Shown here in pieces: positions 1 to 9,434 of a DNA stretch of 64,000 nt. The notes beneath the pieces were generated by a model, which saw only the letters and a program-made list of their open reading frames with translations, searched no databases and was not told the DNA's origin. This DNA comes from Marispirochaeta sp964554875. Its GTDB lineage: Bacteria > Spirochaetota > Spirochaetia > JC444 > Marispirochaetaceae. Both the position numbers and the translations under genes were made by a program. The stretch lies in assembly GCA_964554875.1 (NCBI GenBank), contig CAZKQJ010000005.1, forward strand, positions 1-64,000, read 5' to 3'. Each line of letters begins with the position of its first letter. The first letter of the stretch is position 1.

Positions 1-53
1 GGAATATCTTCCGGCCTATGCGTATTCGTGAAATATCCCCATGATTTGGGACA
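1..53. other. possible mobile-element end (edge of window)
   Basis: The first bases stay open in one plus-strand frame up to a TGA at about 42-44. They then run into ATCCCCATGATTTGGGACA at 35-53. A near copy, with 2 mismatches in 19, occurs at 41647-41665 in an otherwise gene-free stretch. Read on the minus strand the motif begins TGTCCC, which looks like a terminal inverted repeat. I infer the end of an insertion element whose body lies left of the window, but no transposase domain is visible, so the family is not assigned. Confidence 0.3.
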
Positions 54-108
54 CTGATTAAGGTTTTCCTAATGTCTGATCCCGAGTTGCTTCCTCGGGA
101 CCGGAAAT

Positions 109-137
109 TTGCGACCCCTCGGGAAATCTACTATGCT
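109..137 (+). promoter_or_regulatory. putative sigma-70-type promoter of the chemoreceptor gene
   Basis: TTGCGA at 109-114 and TATGCT at 132-137 are separated by exactly 17 nt, 26 nt upstream of the ATG at 164. A GC-rich hairpin (TCCCGAG at 80-86, CTCGGGA at 94-100) lies just upstream and could end transcription arriving from the left. Confidence 0.4.
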
Positions 138-163
138 TCTTGCATGGAAAGGGGGATTAACAA

Positions 164-1327
164 ATGTTCAGATCCGTAAAAATTTCCAGTCGGCTGCTTA
201 TCCAGATTGTACTTATCGTTGCCCTGACGGCGCTCATCAATTATGTATACATTCAGGGAATCGACAGGGTCCGGAGCTTCAGTATCGACAAGGGTGGCGA
301 GATCATGCTTTCGGGACAGAAGGATAAACTTCAGGTGGCAACCACTACCGCCGCTGTAGGGCTGGGACTGGTAATTCTGCTGCTTTTCCTTCCCTTCAGC
401 TTTTTCCTTTACAGAAGCATCGCCAGACCCCTGCGGCTTGCGGTGGAAATAACCGAACGGATAGCCGGCGGTGACCTTCGTCAGGATGTTCGGGATTCCG
501 GACGAGATGAGATCGGCACCCTCCTGTCCTCCATCAGAACAATGCAGATCAAGCTGCGGGAGGTAGCCTCTTCCATGAAGGAACTCTCTGAGAGACTGGC
601 TCAGGGCAGCGCAGAGATAAACGCTTCCGCACAGCAGGTTTCCACCGGAAACAGCGAACAGGCCGCATCCACTGAGGAGACAAGCTCGTCCATGGAACAG
701 ATGGCATCCACGGTGCAGCAGACATCGGAAAATGCAGAGCAGACTGAACGGATAGCCCTGAATGCCCGGGACAACGCACAAAAAGGAGGCGAGGCTGTTC
801 AGAAAACCATCTTCTCCATGGAGAATATCCTCTCCAGAACGGAATTGATCGAGGGAATTGCCCGCCAGACCAACATGCTGGCACTGAATGCCGCCATCGA
901 GGCCGCCCGGGCGGGAGAAGCTGGAAAAGGTTTTGCCGTAGTTGCGGCGGAGGTACGAAAGCTTGCAGAACGTTCCCAGGAAGCCGCGGCGGTCATAAGC
1001 CGCATTTCCGGAGAAAGCATGCAGGTTTCACAGGAAGCCGGCAGAGTATTCAACGAACTTCTCCCGGGAATCGAGAAAACCGCCGACCTTGTGCAGGAGA
1101 TAAGCGCTGCCTCCCGGGAACAGGCCTCGGGAATTGATCAGGTAAATACCGCCCTGGCTCAGCTGGACCAGACGGTGCAGCAGAACGCGGCCATCTCGGA
1201 GGAGCTCTCCGCCATGGCCCGGGAGTTTTCCGACGGTGCGGAGCATCTGAAACAGGCAACAGCCTTTTTTATACTGGACGGTGAAAACTATCGGGCCCTT
1301 GAAGCCCTGCCAGGGGTAGAGGTATAG
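164..1327 (+). CDS. methyl-accepting chemotaxis protein with a minimal periplasmic loop
   Basis: Membrane chemoreceptor that would signal to CheA/CheW. Two membrane segments lie at about residues 10-31 and 61-85. A HAMP domain follows (about 86-140), then the long cytoplasmic methylation and signalling coiled coil. The signalling hairpin around residues 229-272 contains the family hallmark IARQTNMLALNAAIEAAR and GKGFAVVA. The total of 387 residues is short for the family because only about 30 residues separate the two membrane segments, too few for a dCache or 4HB sensor fold. The receptor may therefore sense within the membrane or cytoplasm, or through a partner. A GGGGG ribosome-binding site precedes the ATG. 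The next gene is convergent. Confidence 0.93.
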   Translation: MFRSVKISSRLLIQIVLIVALTALINYVYIQGIDRVRSFSIDKGGEIMLSGQKDKLQVATTTAAVGLGLVILLLFLPFSFFLYRSIARPLRLAVEITERIAGGDLRQDVRDSGRDEIGTLLSSIRTMQIKLREVASSMKELSERLAQGSAEINASAQQVSTGNSEQAASTEETSSSMEQMASTVQQTSENAEQTERIALNARDNAQKGGEAVQKTIFSMENILSRTELIEGIARQTNMLALNAAIEAARAGEAGKGFAVVAAEVRKLAERSQEAAAVISRISGESMQVSQEAGRVFNELLPGIEKTADLVQEISAASREQASGIDQVNTALAQLDQTVQQNAAISEELSAMAREFSDGAEHLKQATAFFILDGENYRALEALPGVEV

Positions 1328-1338
1328 ATGAAACCCGA

Positions 1339-2118
1339 CTATTCAGCTGCCTCGTCGAGCAGCATCTTCCGGAGGAAGAGCTTGATGCGGGGATGATCAG
1401 GATCGGTAAAAAGTTTTGCCGGTGAGGCGTCTTCGATAATGTGTCCCTGGTCCATGAATACCACCCGGTCGCAGACGTCCCGGGCAAAGCTCATCTCGTG
1501 GGTAACCACCAGCATGGTCATGTGCTCCCCCGCCAGCTGCTTCAGGACTGCCAGAACTTCTCCCACCAGCTCTGGGTCCAGCGCGCTGGTCGGTTCGTCG
1601 CAGAGCAGAATATCCGGCTTCATGGCCAGGGCACGGGCAATGGCGACCCTCTGTTTCTGCCCCCCGGAGAGACGGTTCGGATAGGCGTCGGCCTTATCGG
1701 AGAGCCCGACCTTGGAGAGCAGTTCCTGGGCATAGGGTTCAATCTCGGAGCGTCGCAGTTTATCCACCACCATGGGGGCTTCGATCAGGTTCTCGATGAC
1801 GGATTTATGGGGAAAAAGGTTGAAATGCTGAAACACCATGCCGAGTTTCTTGAGTCCGCTTTTGACCTTCTTTTCAGGTAATTTTACCCTGTCCCCATCC
1901 TCGACGGCAATTATCCTTTTCCCTTCAATGGCAATCTCTCCGCCGTCAATCATCTCAAGCTGATTTATACAGCGAAGCAGGGTACTCTTTCCCGATCCCG
2001 AAGGACCGATTATGGAAACCACCTCCCCCTTACGAACCTGAAGAGAGACATCTTTAACCGCGGCAAGTTCGCCGAAATGTTTGGAGACAGAACGAATATC
2101 CAGATACAGATCAGTCAT
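1339..2118 (-). CDS. polar amino-acid ABC transporter, ATP-binding subunit
   Basis: ATPase of a glutamine/arginine-type uptake system (PAAT family, GlnQ/ArtP-like). Visible motifs are Walker A GPSGSGKST (38-46), a Q-loop glutamine near 97, signature LSGGQ (150-154), Walker B ILLCDEP (170-176) and the switch histidine in VTHEMS. At 259 residues it is normal length, with an insertion at about residues 70-90 seen in several members. It is the last gene of a three-gene operon read from 3563 leftwards; its start overlaps the permease stop by 8 nt, suggesting translational coupling. Substrate specificity cannot be read from this subunit. Confidence 0.95.
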   Translation of the reverse strand: MTDLYLDIRSVSKHFGELAAVKDVSLQVRKGEVVSIIGPSGSGKSTLLRCINQLEMIDGGEIAIEGKRIIAVEDGDRVKLPEKKVKSGLKKLGMVFQHFNLFPHKSVIENLIEAPMVVDKLRRSEIEPYAQELLSKVGLSDKADAYPNRLSGGQKQRVAIARALAMKPDILLCDEPTSALDPELVGEVLAVLKQLAGEHMTMLVVTHEMSFARDVCDRVVFMDQGHIIEDASPAKLFTDPDHPRIKLFLRKMLLDEAAE

Positions 2119-2752
2119 AGTAGGCCATCCGTCGCTCCAGGTAGCGGAAAAAGCGTATCACCACCGAGGTCATAAGAAGATAGATCACCGTCGCCACCGC
2201 AAATGGAATCAGGGTAAAATCCCGGGTAAAGATCTCCTTGGCGGAGCGTAAAAGCTCTCCCATGCCGATAACCACCACCAGGGCGGTATCCTTTACCAGG
2301 GTAATGGCCTCGTTTGTTGTGGGGGGAAGTACCACCCGGGTAGCCTGGGGCAGCACGATCCGCCGCATGGTCTGCCAGTAATTCATGTTCAGGGCCTTGG
2401 CCGCCTCATACTGGCCGGCACCGATACTGGAGATTCCTCCCCGGAAGATCTCCATAAAATAGGCACCGTAATTGAGCACGAAAGTCAGGCCCGCCGCCAT
2501 AAAGGGGCTCAAGGAGATATTGAATATCGTCAGCCCGTAATAAAAGAAAAAGAGCTGCAGCAATAGCGGCGTCCCCCGGAAAATCCAGCCGTAAAAACCC
2601 AGTACCCGGTCCAGGGCCCGGGGCCCTGAGACCCTGCCCAGGGCGCACAGAACAGCCAGGGGAATGGAAAAGATCAGGGTCACGGCGTATATCTGAAGCG
2701 TCAGCACGCAGCCCCGCAGCAGATGCGCCGTAACCTGAAGAGTATAATCCAA
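2111..2752 (-). CDS. polar amino-acid ABC transporter, permease
   Basis: HisM/GlnP-type membrane subunit of 213 residues with about five hydrophobic segments. The EAA loop is clear (AAKALNMNYWQTMRRIVLPQ) and contacts the ATPase. The N-terminal part has the family pattern LRGCVLTLQIYAVTLIFSIP. Only one permease gene is present, so it presumably homodimerises. It lies 13 nt downstream of the binding-protein gene and overlaps the ATPase gene by 8 nt. Confidence 0.94.
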   Translation of the reverse strand: MDYTLQVTAHLLRGCVLTLQIYAVTLIFSIPLAVLCALGRVSGPRALDRVLGFYGWIFRGTPLLLQLFFFYYGLTIFNISLSPFMAAGLTFVLNYGAYFMEIFRGGISSIGAGQYEAAKALNMNYWQTMRRIVLPQATRVVLPPTTNEAITLVKDTALVVVIGMGELLRSAKEIFTRDFTLIPFAVATVIYLLMTSVVIRFFRYLERRMAYYD

Positions 2753-2765
2753 AGCTTAGAGCTCC

Positions 2766-3563
2766 CTACTTCTTGACAATCGCTTCGCCGAACCATTCGC
2801 GGGATATTTTATCCGCGCTTCCATCAGCCTTCATTTCGTCAAGGACCTTGTCAAGCTCAGCCTTGAGCTGGGTATCGCTCTTGCGTATACCGACACCGTA
2901 GGTTTCTGCACCGAAGTCTTCAGACAGGACATCGTAGATTCCGGGCTTCTTGGCAATGTAGTACCGGCCGACTATCTCGTCCACGACAACGGCGGCGGTT
3001 CGGCCTGCGGCAAGGTCCAGCAGGGCTTCCACATTATTGGAATACTTCTTGACCTCTTTTAGGCTTGCCGCTACAGCGGCGTCGTTGTTCAGCGCGACCT
3101 CCGCGGAGGAACCCATCTGCAGTCCCACCACCTTTCCGGCCAGATCAGCCTTGGTGGAGATACCGGAATCGGCCTGCAGAATCACAATCTGCCGGTTGTC
3201 AAGGTAGGGTTTGGAAAAATTGATCTTTTCCTGCCGGCTTTCGGTAATGGTCATTCCGTTCCAGACAAGATCGATGTCGCCCTTGTTCAGGCTGAGGATA
3301 ACCCCGTCCCAGTCCACAGGTTTGAACTCAACATCCACACCCAGCCGTGAGGCGGCCTCTTTTGCCAGATCGATATCAAACCCGACGATCTCGTTGGATT
3401 CGTCCCGAAAACCCATGGGAGGAAAGCTGTCGTCCAGCCCGACAATAAGAACACCCCGTTCCCGGATGGCGTCCAGATCAGTAGACTTTTCCCCGGAACC
3501 GCCGGCGAACACGACCGCGCCGCAGACGATCAGCAGTAATGCCGACCACAGTACTCGCTTCAT
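2766..3563 (-). CDS. amino-acid ABC transporter, periplasmic substrate-binding protein
   Basis: SBP_bac_3 family solute receptor of 265 residues and the first gene of the uptake operon. A signal peptide spans roughly residues 1-21. The mature part carries family landmarks: the RGVLIVGLDDSFPPMGF opening strand, EIVGFDIDLAKEAASRLG, the WDGVILSLNKGDIDLVWNGMTIT hinge region, and the second lobe with GLQMGSSAE. A GGAG site precedes the ATG. There is no lipobox cysteine at the cleavage site, so it is probably soluble in the periplasm. The exact amino acid bound is not predictable from what I can see; a polar or basic residue is typical for the family. Confidence 0.94.
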   Translation of the reverse strand: MKRVLWSALLLIVCGAVVFAGGSGEKSTDLDAIRERGVLIVGLDDSFPPMGFRDESNEIVGFDIDLAKEAASRLGVDVEFKPVDWDGVILSLNKGDIDLVWNGMTITESRQEKINFSKPYLDNRQIVILQADSGISTKADLAGKVVGLQMGSSAEVALNNDAAVAASLKEVKKYSNNVEALLDLAAGRTAAVVVDEIVGRYYIAKKPGIYDVLSEDFGAETYGVGIRKSDTQLKAELDKVLDEMKADGSADKISREWFGEAIVKK

Positions 3564-3642
3564 TGAAAACTCCTGTCAGTAATTATTTGTGGGGAACTCT
3601 AAAAATACTCCTTTTAGAAGGTCCCGTATATGACAATATCGG

Positions 3643-6600
3643 TTATACACCCTTATCGCTGCCGGAGGCAAGGGTGGCGTTTCCGCCCAGGGGGATAATC
3701 TCCTTCATGGAATAGACCAGATCCCGGTAATTCTCCGCCGGTGTACGCCATGAAAAGATATCCTTTTCCATCCGTGCCCGGGCGGATTCCAGCGTCTCGG
3801 CACTCTCTTCACTGTATATCTGGTGAAAACGCTGCATGGCGTCGTAAAACGCCACCGCAGAATAATCGGAAAACAGGACGCCGTTTCCCCGAAGAGTGCG
3901 TCTTTCTTTTACCATACCGTGTACGGTGTCACGAAGCCCCCCGGTCGCCCTGGCACATACAAAACAGCCGCAGGCAAATGCTTCCAGCTGGCTGATGCCG
4001 CCGGGCTCATGCATGGAGGGCATCAGAAAAAGGTCCGCCCCCAGCAGCGGAATACGAACATCCTGAAACCCGATACCCACGGATACCTGACCGGGGAACC
4101 ACTCCGTCAGCTTCATAAGTCCTCTTGCTATCTCATCTCCCCGTTCGTCTCCCCCGGCTACAGCCCCTCCGATTATTCCCTGGTAACCCAGAGTGGTAAA
4201 AACCCCTTCAGAGGCTTCCAGGAGCAGTTGAAAACCCTTCTGCTCCGTAAGGCGGTGAATCATCACAAACAGCGGCGTGTCGGGATCAACCTGCAGTCCC
4301 CGGGTCAGCTGAAGCAGCAGCTTGATCCGCAGACGTTCAAGCAGACGTTTGCGCCGGCCGCCTTTGAGCTCATCGATTTTTCCCGGGACAAGAATCTCGG
4401 GGTACTTGTCTTCCAGCTGTTTCTTCAACAGAGGGTCCCCTGCTATGTACGAATGCAGAGAAGCACTGTTCTTTTCTATGAAGTTTTCTTCCTCCAGCCG
4501 CTGCCGGGCCCTCTTTCGAAAATCACTTCCCACACCGTTATTAATGCCGTATACATCATGCAGGATTTTTTCCATCCCGTCCGAGGCTATCTGAATCTGC
4601 TTTGCATAACTCGGGGATACGGTAACAACCTTGTTGGCGCTTCGTATCCCGGCGGCCATGCAGTTTATCTTTGCCGCATTCCGGGGATCCTCGAATCGCC
4701 AGTATTCGTGCCCCGCCAGATTAAAAAGCCGAAACAGATCGTTTCCGGCTTCCCAGCGGTGGTAGGCATCGAAATACTGCCATCCTCCGTTGTGGATAAT
4801 ATGAACCAGGCTTGTCCGGTCAAAAACCGGCTGTCCTGCATAGCGGGGATCGCTGCGGATGATGGCCGCGAAGATACCGGAGTAGGCATCGTTGGTAAAG
4901 ATAACCAGCGGATCCAGGGAAAACTCCCGCACCAGCTCCGCCGCGGCCCTGGAAAGGGCCACCCTCCGCCGCAGCCGCTCAGCTCCGGTAAGGCCAAAAT
5001 AGAGTCCGTCAAAAAACTCATGATGCTCCAGCAGGTAGTAGCGGATCCCGTCCACCATGGCCGTATGTACCCCGACCTCATACTCCTGATCCAGAATCCA
5101 GAAGCGAACATTCCTGCCGGTATAGGTCACAGTATAACGCCTGCATGCCTGTTCCATCTTCTGTACCGACTTTACATCCCCCTGCCGGTAGAAGGGGGTA
5201 ATTACAACTGCGGACTCCCCCATGTTCGCCAGTTCCCTCGGAAGTTCATACACCACATTCGCCAAACCGCCGGATTTCGAGAAAGGATCAGCTTCGGCGG
5301 ACAGAAATACCAGGCTGCCGCCCCGGTAGGAGTACCGGAGATATTCTCCTGTTTCCCGGATAAAATCATCCGCGTCCTTCCGCATATCCGCAAGATAGGC
5401 CCAGACAGGATTTATGCTATGGTCAGCCTCGTCGCGCCACAGGTAATAAAGAAAGCGCTTGAGTCCTAGGCGCAGGGCCTCCGGATTGTCCTGCATCAGG
5501 GGCGCCAGGGTCTTCGATATATACGCGGTAAACTCCCGGTAGCTGCCGGCGTGGGCTTTCATCTCCTTGTAAAACAGGGCAGCGGATACAGTTTCCCGGC
5601 TGCCGGCAGAACAGAGCCGATAAATCGACTGACGCAGCAGTTCAGGATAGACCTTTTTACGCTCCTCCGCGCTGCTTATACGGCGAAGTACCAGAACCTT
5701 GTAACGGTCGGTATGCGGAATAAGCATCTCCACTCTGGAATGACGCAGTTCTGCTCCGGTGTACCAGCCGGACATGCCGGTTACAGCGGAGTAAACCGGA
5801 TCGGAAACATGGTAATAGGCAGCATCTTCCAGAGGAAGCCGGGGATCATCAAAACGGAGGGATGCATTCTCGTCGCGGTCGGCAAAATTGAAGGCCCCGA
5901 TATAACCAACTTCAGAGTTGAATCTCAGGGCGGCCGCTACCATGGGGTTTCCGGCCCAGATCAGATACGCCGGCCCCCTGTTGTTCCGGTGTTCATTATA
6001 CAGTTCGGTGTAGAAATCAAGCGTCCCGCGATAGGCCTCGCGTTCAAAGTCGTTCCAGTTCACATATATATTATCCAGAAAGACCTTCCAGGACTCACCT
6101 TCGGCGCTTCCTTCAAAATCAAGGATTATGCTGCTCAGGAAACTTGTCAGCATTACAGCTGCCCGGTAGCCCCGTCGGCCAAAGGTATTCAGCGCCCTGC
6201 GTTCATCGTGGTTTCCGAGTATCCCCAGCATCTGGGCCCCGCGAGGCAGAATGGAAGGAAAATAGTTCTGGTAGATATGGTAGATCTCCCGAACATCCGT
6301 CTTGCCGTGGATGATATTCTCACAGATTTTAAACAGGGAGGAGTTGTAGGGAACCGTCCCGGTTCTTGAAAGATACTGTTCCCTGCCCCAGTAACATTCC
6401 GCCAGGTTCACAAAATATCGCTTGCCCAGACGTCTGAGCAGGCGATGGACCCGCAGGGAAAGATAATAGTGAAAGGGTACGGCAATCAGTTCAGCGCAGG
6501 CGGAATCATAATAACTCGTCGTTACCAGGTGATCATATTCCCGGGTATTGTCGATAATATCCCCTTCCACCAGGGACTCACGGCTGCGGTACTCTCCGTG

Positions 6601-8541
6601 TATAAAGGGATAGTTGTTGCGCTTCATCATGACCGGCACCGCATGGGAAGAATCGAAGCGTATACCGTCTATATCGTATTTTTCGATCAGGGTGCAGACC
6701 GAGTCTGCCAGCCACTGCCAGACGGCAAACTTGCGGTAGTTCAGAAGCTTTCCGTCGTTCCAGCTGCCGTAACGCCCGTCAGTGGAAGCCCGGACAACCA
6801 GATTTCCGCCCTCATCGTAGGTTCGGACTGCGTAGTCATCCGGCAGCTCCTCGGAACGTCGGTTAAGATGGGGGATAACATCCACAATAACCTTTATGCC
6901 GAGACGATGGGCTTCAGTCACCAGCGCTTTAAAAGCTTCCTCTCCTCCAAGCTTCGGCTCAAGCTCCGTCATGCTCATGGGAGCAAAAGGTGACGGTGAC
7001 TGTGCCTCCGGCGCCCAGTCCTCCCGGTTGCTGCCCCGCTTCTGGGCCCCGAGAATGTAAACAGCGCTTATGTTGTACCGCTTCTTGATGTCCCCTAGAT
7101 GGGCAGCTACATCGGTAAAGGTTCCAGTGCGGATTATCTGTCCCCGTTCGTTATAAACCATTCCCGGATTCTCCGTTCGCCAGTAGAGCCGGGTATGGCC
7201 ATGAATATCGGGAAAGATCTCGAGAACCAGTTCTCCGTCCAGATTGGGGAGAACATTTATACGTCCGCTGTAACCATCGAGCCAGCGGGCGCCGGCTTTC
7301 AGCTTACGGAAGACTACCCAGTCATAGTTTCCCAGGGTGCGGAAAATCCGGCTGGCCTCGTATTTTCCTGTTGCAGGGTTCAGCTTAAGGTGCAGATCGG
7401 TATAATCCAGATCACCGTCTACCACCAGTTCCCCTGAACTCCGGTCTCCATAGACCCTCACAAAGTAGCCGTTCCGGGATTTCGGCAGGTTGAAACTGAA
7501 ACGATGCCTGCTGTCGCTCAGAATGGTCTCGAAGCGGGTCGCCAGGGGCGCATCGTACTCCTTCGGAGCAAAAACACGTTCCAGGGCGATGTTTGCCCGG
7601 TTGCGCAGTTCGTGTATATCGTGCCCTGACGCGGCAGTCAAAAGGCGGACGACCTCACACAGGGAATCTTCCTTGTTGCGGGATTTATATTCCCTGGCCA
7701 GTTTCTCAAGGGTATCGATTCCCCTGCGGCAGTCATCATAATTGAAGAGTCCGGAATCTCCCGGAAGCCTGCTGTCCAGAAGTACAAGAATCTCCTCCCG
7801 CTGCTGAGAACTGAAGGGTTTCGTTTTTCCCGGCAGGGCCTCCGGCCTGGACTGAAAAACCTCCGAGAGGGACAGTATTTTATCCAGCAGATGATCCAGA
7901 GAGCCCTTCTGAGCTTCCGTAAGGCTCTCGGTATGGGTATATCCCGTCTCAATGGCCCGTTCTTCAATTTTCAGCAGTTCGAGAAACGACTGATAATAGC
8001 CGGCATTGCCCTCGCCAAGGGCAGTCGCAACCACATCGAGCATATTCAGTCCAAGGTATATACTCGGCTGTTCCTGCTCCGGAGGTCCGGCATTCACATA
8101 ACTGAGAAGCGAGGTTTCCGGCGATAGATGGAATATGGTCGGACTTCCGGGACGTTCCTTGATTAATACAAATCGCCGTCCCGAAAGCAGAGGGTTGTTT
8201 AACTCCTGAACAGCCCGATGAACGATAACCAGGGCATGCAACAGGCGGGTAGAAATTCTTCCCTGACTGTAAAACCGTCGTTTAACGGATGGTTCTTTTA
8301 CCGAAGCCTCTTCGATTATCCGGTTTCGAAGGGGGATAAATATTTTCCCCTGGGCCTCGACACCGGCAGTCTCCAGGGCTTCGACAGCAAGACTCAAATC
8401 CGGGATAAAAGCAAAGGACCGGAACTGGCTTCCGGCCTCCTGCAGCTCATACTCGATATCAAATGCACTAAGCAGCTCAAGCTCATCCTCCCGAAAACGA
8501 AGAAGAGCTGATGGTAACGACTCGGAAGGACTCCATCTCAT
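3643..8541 (-). CDS. GH13 amylase-like / GT5 glycogen synthase fusion (1632 aa)
   Basis: A very large alpha-glucan protein. Residues 1-330 are helical with no recognised fold. About 340-470 resembles a carbohydrate-binding beta domain. About 480-880 is a GH13 barrel with all four conserved regions: DVIPHLN (near 555), GIRFDSSH with the nucleophile Asp (near 630), NLAECYW with the acid/base Glu (near 715) and GNHDERR with the transition-state Asp (near 778). About 1075-1600 is a GT5 glycogen/starch synthase: KSGGLANV (near 1089), the ADP-glucose loop MIHRLTEQKG and MHEPGGISQLEAFACG (near 1514). The GH13 and GT5 active sites both look intact, so it may trim or transfer and elongate alpha-1,4-glucan in one chain. 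No convincing ribosome-binding site precedes the ATG, so the start is uncertain. No other glycogen genes are adjacent. Confidence 0.9.
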   Translation of the reverse strand: MRWSPSESLPSALLRFREDELELLSAFDIEYELQEAGSQFRSFAFIPDLSLAVEALETAGVEAQGKIFIPLRNRIIEEASVKEPSVKRRFYSQGRISTRLLHALVIVHRAVQELNNPLLSGRRFVLIKERPGSPTIFHLSPETSLLSYVNAGPPEQEQPSIYLGLNMLDVVATALGEGNAGYYQSFLELLKIEERAIETGYTHTESLTEAQKGSLDHLLDKILSLSEVFQSRPEALPGKTKPFSSQQREEILVLLDSRLPGDSGLFNYDDCRRGIDTLEKLAREYKSRNKEDSLCEVVRLLTAASGHDIHELRNRANIALERVFAPKEYDAPLATRFETILSDSRHRFSFNLPKSRNGYFVRVYGDRSSGELVVDGDLDYTDLHLKLNPATGKYEASRIFRTLGNYDWVVFRKLKAGARWLDGYSGRINVLPNLDGELVLEIFPDIHGHTRLYWRTENPGMVYNERGQIIRTGTFTDVAAHLGDIKKRYNISAVYILGAQKRGSNREDWAPEAQSPSPFAPMSMTELEPKLGGEEAFKALVTEAHRLGIKVIVDVIPHLNRRSEELPDDYAVRTYDEGGNLVVRASTDGRYGSWNDGKLLNYRKFAVWQWLADSVCTLIEKYDIDGIRFDSSHAVPVMMKRNNYPFIHGEYRSRESLVEGDIIDNTREYDHLVTTSYYDSACAELIAVPFHYYLSLRVHRLLRRLGKRYFVNLAECYWGREQYLSRTGTVPYNSSLFKICENIIHGKTDVREIYHIYQNYFPSILPRGAQMLGILGNHDERRALNTFGRRGYRAAVMLTSFLSSIILDFEGSAEGESWKVFLDNIYVNWNDFEREAYRGTLDFYTELYNEHRNNRGPAYLIWAGNPMVAAALRFNSEVGYIGAFNFADRDENASLRFDDPRLPLEDAAYYHVSDPVYSAVTGMSGWYTGAELRHSRVEMLIPHTDRYKVLVLRRISSAEERKKVYPELLRQSIYRLCSAGSRETVSAALFYKEMKAHAGSYREFTAYISKTLAPLMQDNPEALRLGLKRFLYYLWRDEADHSINPVWAYLADMRKDADDFIRETGEYLRYSYRGGSLVFLSAEADPFSKSGGLANVVYELPRELANMGESAVVITPFYRQGDVKSVQKMEQACRRYTVTYTGRNVRFWILDQEYEVGVHTAMVDGIRYYLLEHHEFFDGLYFGLTGAERLRRRVALSRAAAELVREFSLDPLVIFTNDAYSGIFAAIIRSDPRYAGQPVFDRTSLVHIIHNGGWQYFDAYHRWEAGNDLFRLFNLAGHEYWRFEDPRNAAKINCMAAGIRSANKVVTVSPSYAKQIQIASDGMEKILHDVYGINNGVGSDFRKRARQRLEEENFIEKNSASLHSYIAGDPLLKKQLEDKYPEILVPGKIDELKGGRRKRLLERLRIKLLLQLTRGLQVDPDTPLFVMIHRLTEQKGFQLLLEASEGVFTTLGYQGIIGGAVAGGDERGDEIARGLMKLTEWFPGQVSVGIGFQDVRIPLLGADLFLMPSMHEPGGISQLEAFACGCFVCARATGGLRDTVHGMVKERRTLRGNGVLFSDYSAVAFYDAMQRFHQIYSEESAETLESARARMEKDIFSWRTPAENYRDLVYSMKEIIPLGGNATLASGSDKGV

Positions 8542-8659
8542 ACCTATATAGTAGCAGTAGTTTTATCGGACCGCAAACGGATACTGACAATATGCCGGAA
8601 AAAGGAACCAGGATACCCGACAGACGGAGAAGAGCTCCGGCTTTCGGTTATCCCGAGGC

Positions 8660-8857
8660 TTATTCCTCTTCGTCCGTGTTTTCTGTTTCAGGGTTTTCTT
8701 CTTCGGGTACGAAAAAGAGGTCCTTCAGGGTTTCCTCGTCGGCGATCTGACCGCCGTCACCTTCGCCTTCCTGCTTTTTTAACTTTTTTTCTTCTTTCTT
8801 TTTCTTCTTTTCCAGCTCACGCCTGCGTTTTTCATAGGAAAAATGATTTCGTCCCAC
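8660..8857 (-). CDS. small highly charged protein of unknown function
   Basis: A 65-residue protein. The N-terminal half is strongly basic and lysine-rich (FSYEKRRRELEKKKKKEEKK); the C-terminal third is acidic. It starts with GTG, preceded by AAGGAG at 5-nt spacing, which supports real translation. It lies directly downstream of the RRM gene across a terminator hairpin. I recognise this as a kind of small charged protein often found beside RRM genes, but its role is not known to me. Nucleic-acid or ribosome association would fit the charge pattern. Confidence 0.7.
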   Translation of the reverse strand: MGRNHFSYEKRRRELEKKKKKEEKKLKKQEGEGDGGQIADEETLKDLFFVPEEENPETENTDEEE

Positions 8858-8877
8858 TTACACTCCTTACAAAAGAA

Positions 8878-8900
8878 GAGCCAGGCCATCGGCCTGGCTC
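8878..8900 (-). terminator. hairpin terminator of the RRM gene
   Basis: GAGCCAGGCC and GGCCTGGCTC form a 10-bp perfect stem with a 3-nt loop. On the minus strand it is followed by TTCTTTTG. It separates the RRM gene from the small charged protein gene, so read-through rather than a dedicated promoter may feed the latter. Confidence 0.75.
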
Positions 8901-8934
8901 GTGCATTTCAGTTTTCTACTATGTCGTACTGATC

Positions 8935-9210
8935 TTAGTACTGAAATCTGCGTTCCCGGGGTTTCCGGTCGTTGGCTTCGCTGACCCGTAGCTCGCGGCC
9001 GTCGAGCTGCTGCCCGTTCAGTGCGGAGATCGCCGCCTCGGCGGAATCATCCTCTTCCATTTCGATGAAACCGAATCCCTTGGACCGGTCGGTGTAGCGG
9101 TCAGTGATGATCTTAGCGCTGATAACGTTACCGTACTGCGCGAAAGCCTGATTCAGCTGATCCTCGGTGGTGGAGTAATTAAGATTACCCACATAAATCT
9201 TCTTTGCCAA
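8935..9210 (-). CDS. single-RRM RNA-binding protein
   Basis: A 91-residue protein that is essentially one RNA-recognition motif. RNP2 is IYVGNLNY near the N-terminus and RNP1 is KGFGFIEM in the middle, with the aromatic residues that stack on RNA in place. A short arginine-rich tail (RKPRERRFQY) follows. It starts with TTG, preceded by AGGAG. Proteins of this size act as RNA chaperones or post-transcriptional regulators in cyanobacteria, spirochaetes and others, often cold-induced. The long 5' leader upstream is consistent with post-transcriptional control of this gene. Confidence 0.93.
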   Translation of the reverse strand: MAKKIYVGNLNYSTTEDQLNQAFAQYGNVISAKIITDRYTDRSKGFGFIEMEEDDSAEAAISALNGQQLDGRELRVSEANDRKPRERRFQY

Positions 9211-9428
9211 TGTTCTGCTCCTCTCATCCGCTGTTCCTTGTTGCGGACGACTACAAATATCTGTAACTTTTTGTTCCTTGTGGAATTCAGACCAGTATCG
9301 TAAAGGGAAAATGCAATCGAGAGATCGTCAAAGCAAGAACGAAGGCCGAAAAGCAGTCTAAAACCTTTTAGAAAACCAGCACAGTACAAAGAACAACGAC
9401 CGGTATTGGCTACCAGCGTTTTGGTTAC
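9211..9428 (-). promoter_or_regulatory. long 5' leader of the RRM gene
   Basis: About 220 nt lie between the predicted transcription start and the TTG start, with no reading frame that looks real. Close to the ribosome-binding site the transcript contains TCCGC...GCGGA arms that could form a small hairpin next to AGGAG. Cold-shock mRNAs typically have leaders of this length; that analogy is my inference. Confidence 0.4.
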
Positions 9429-9434
9429 ATGTAT

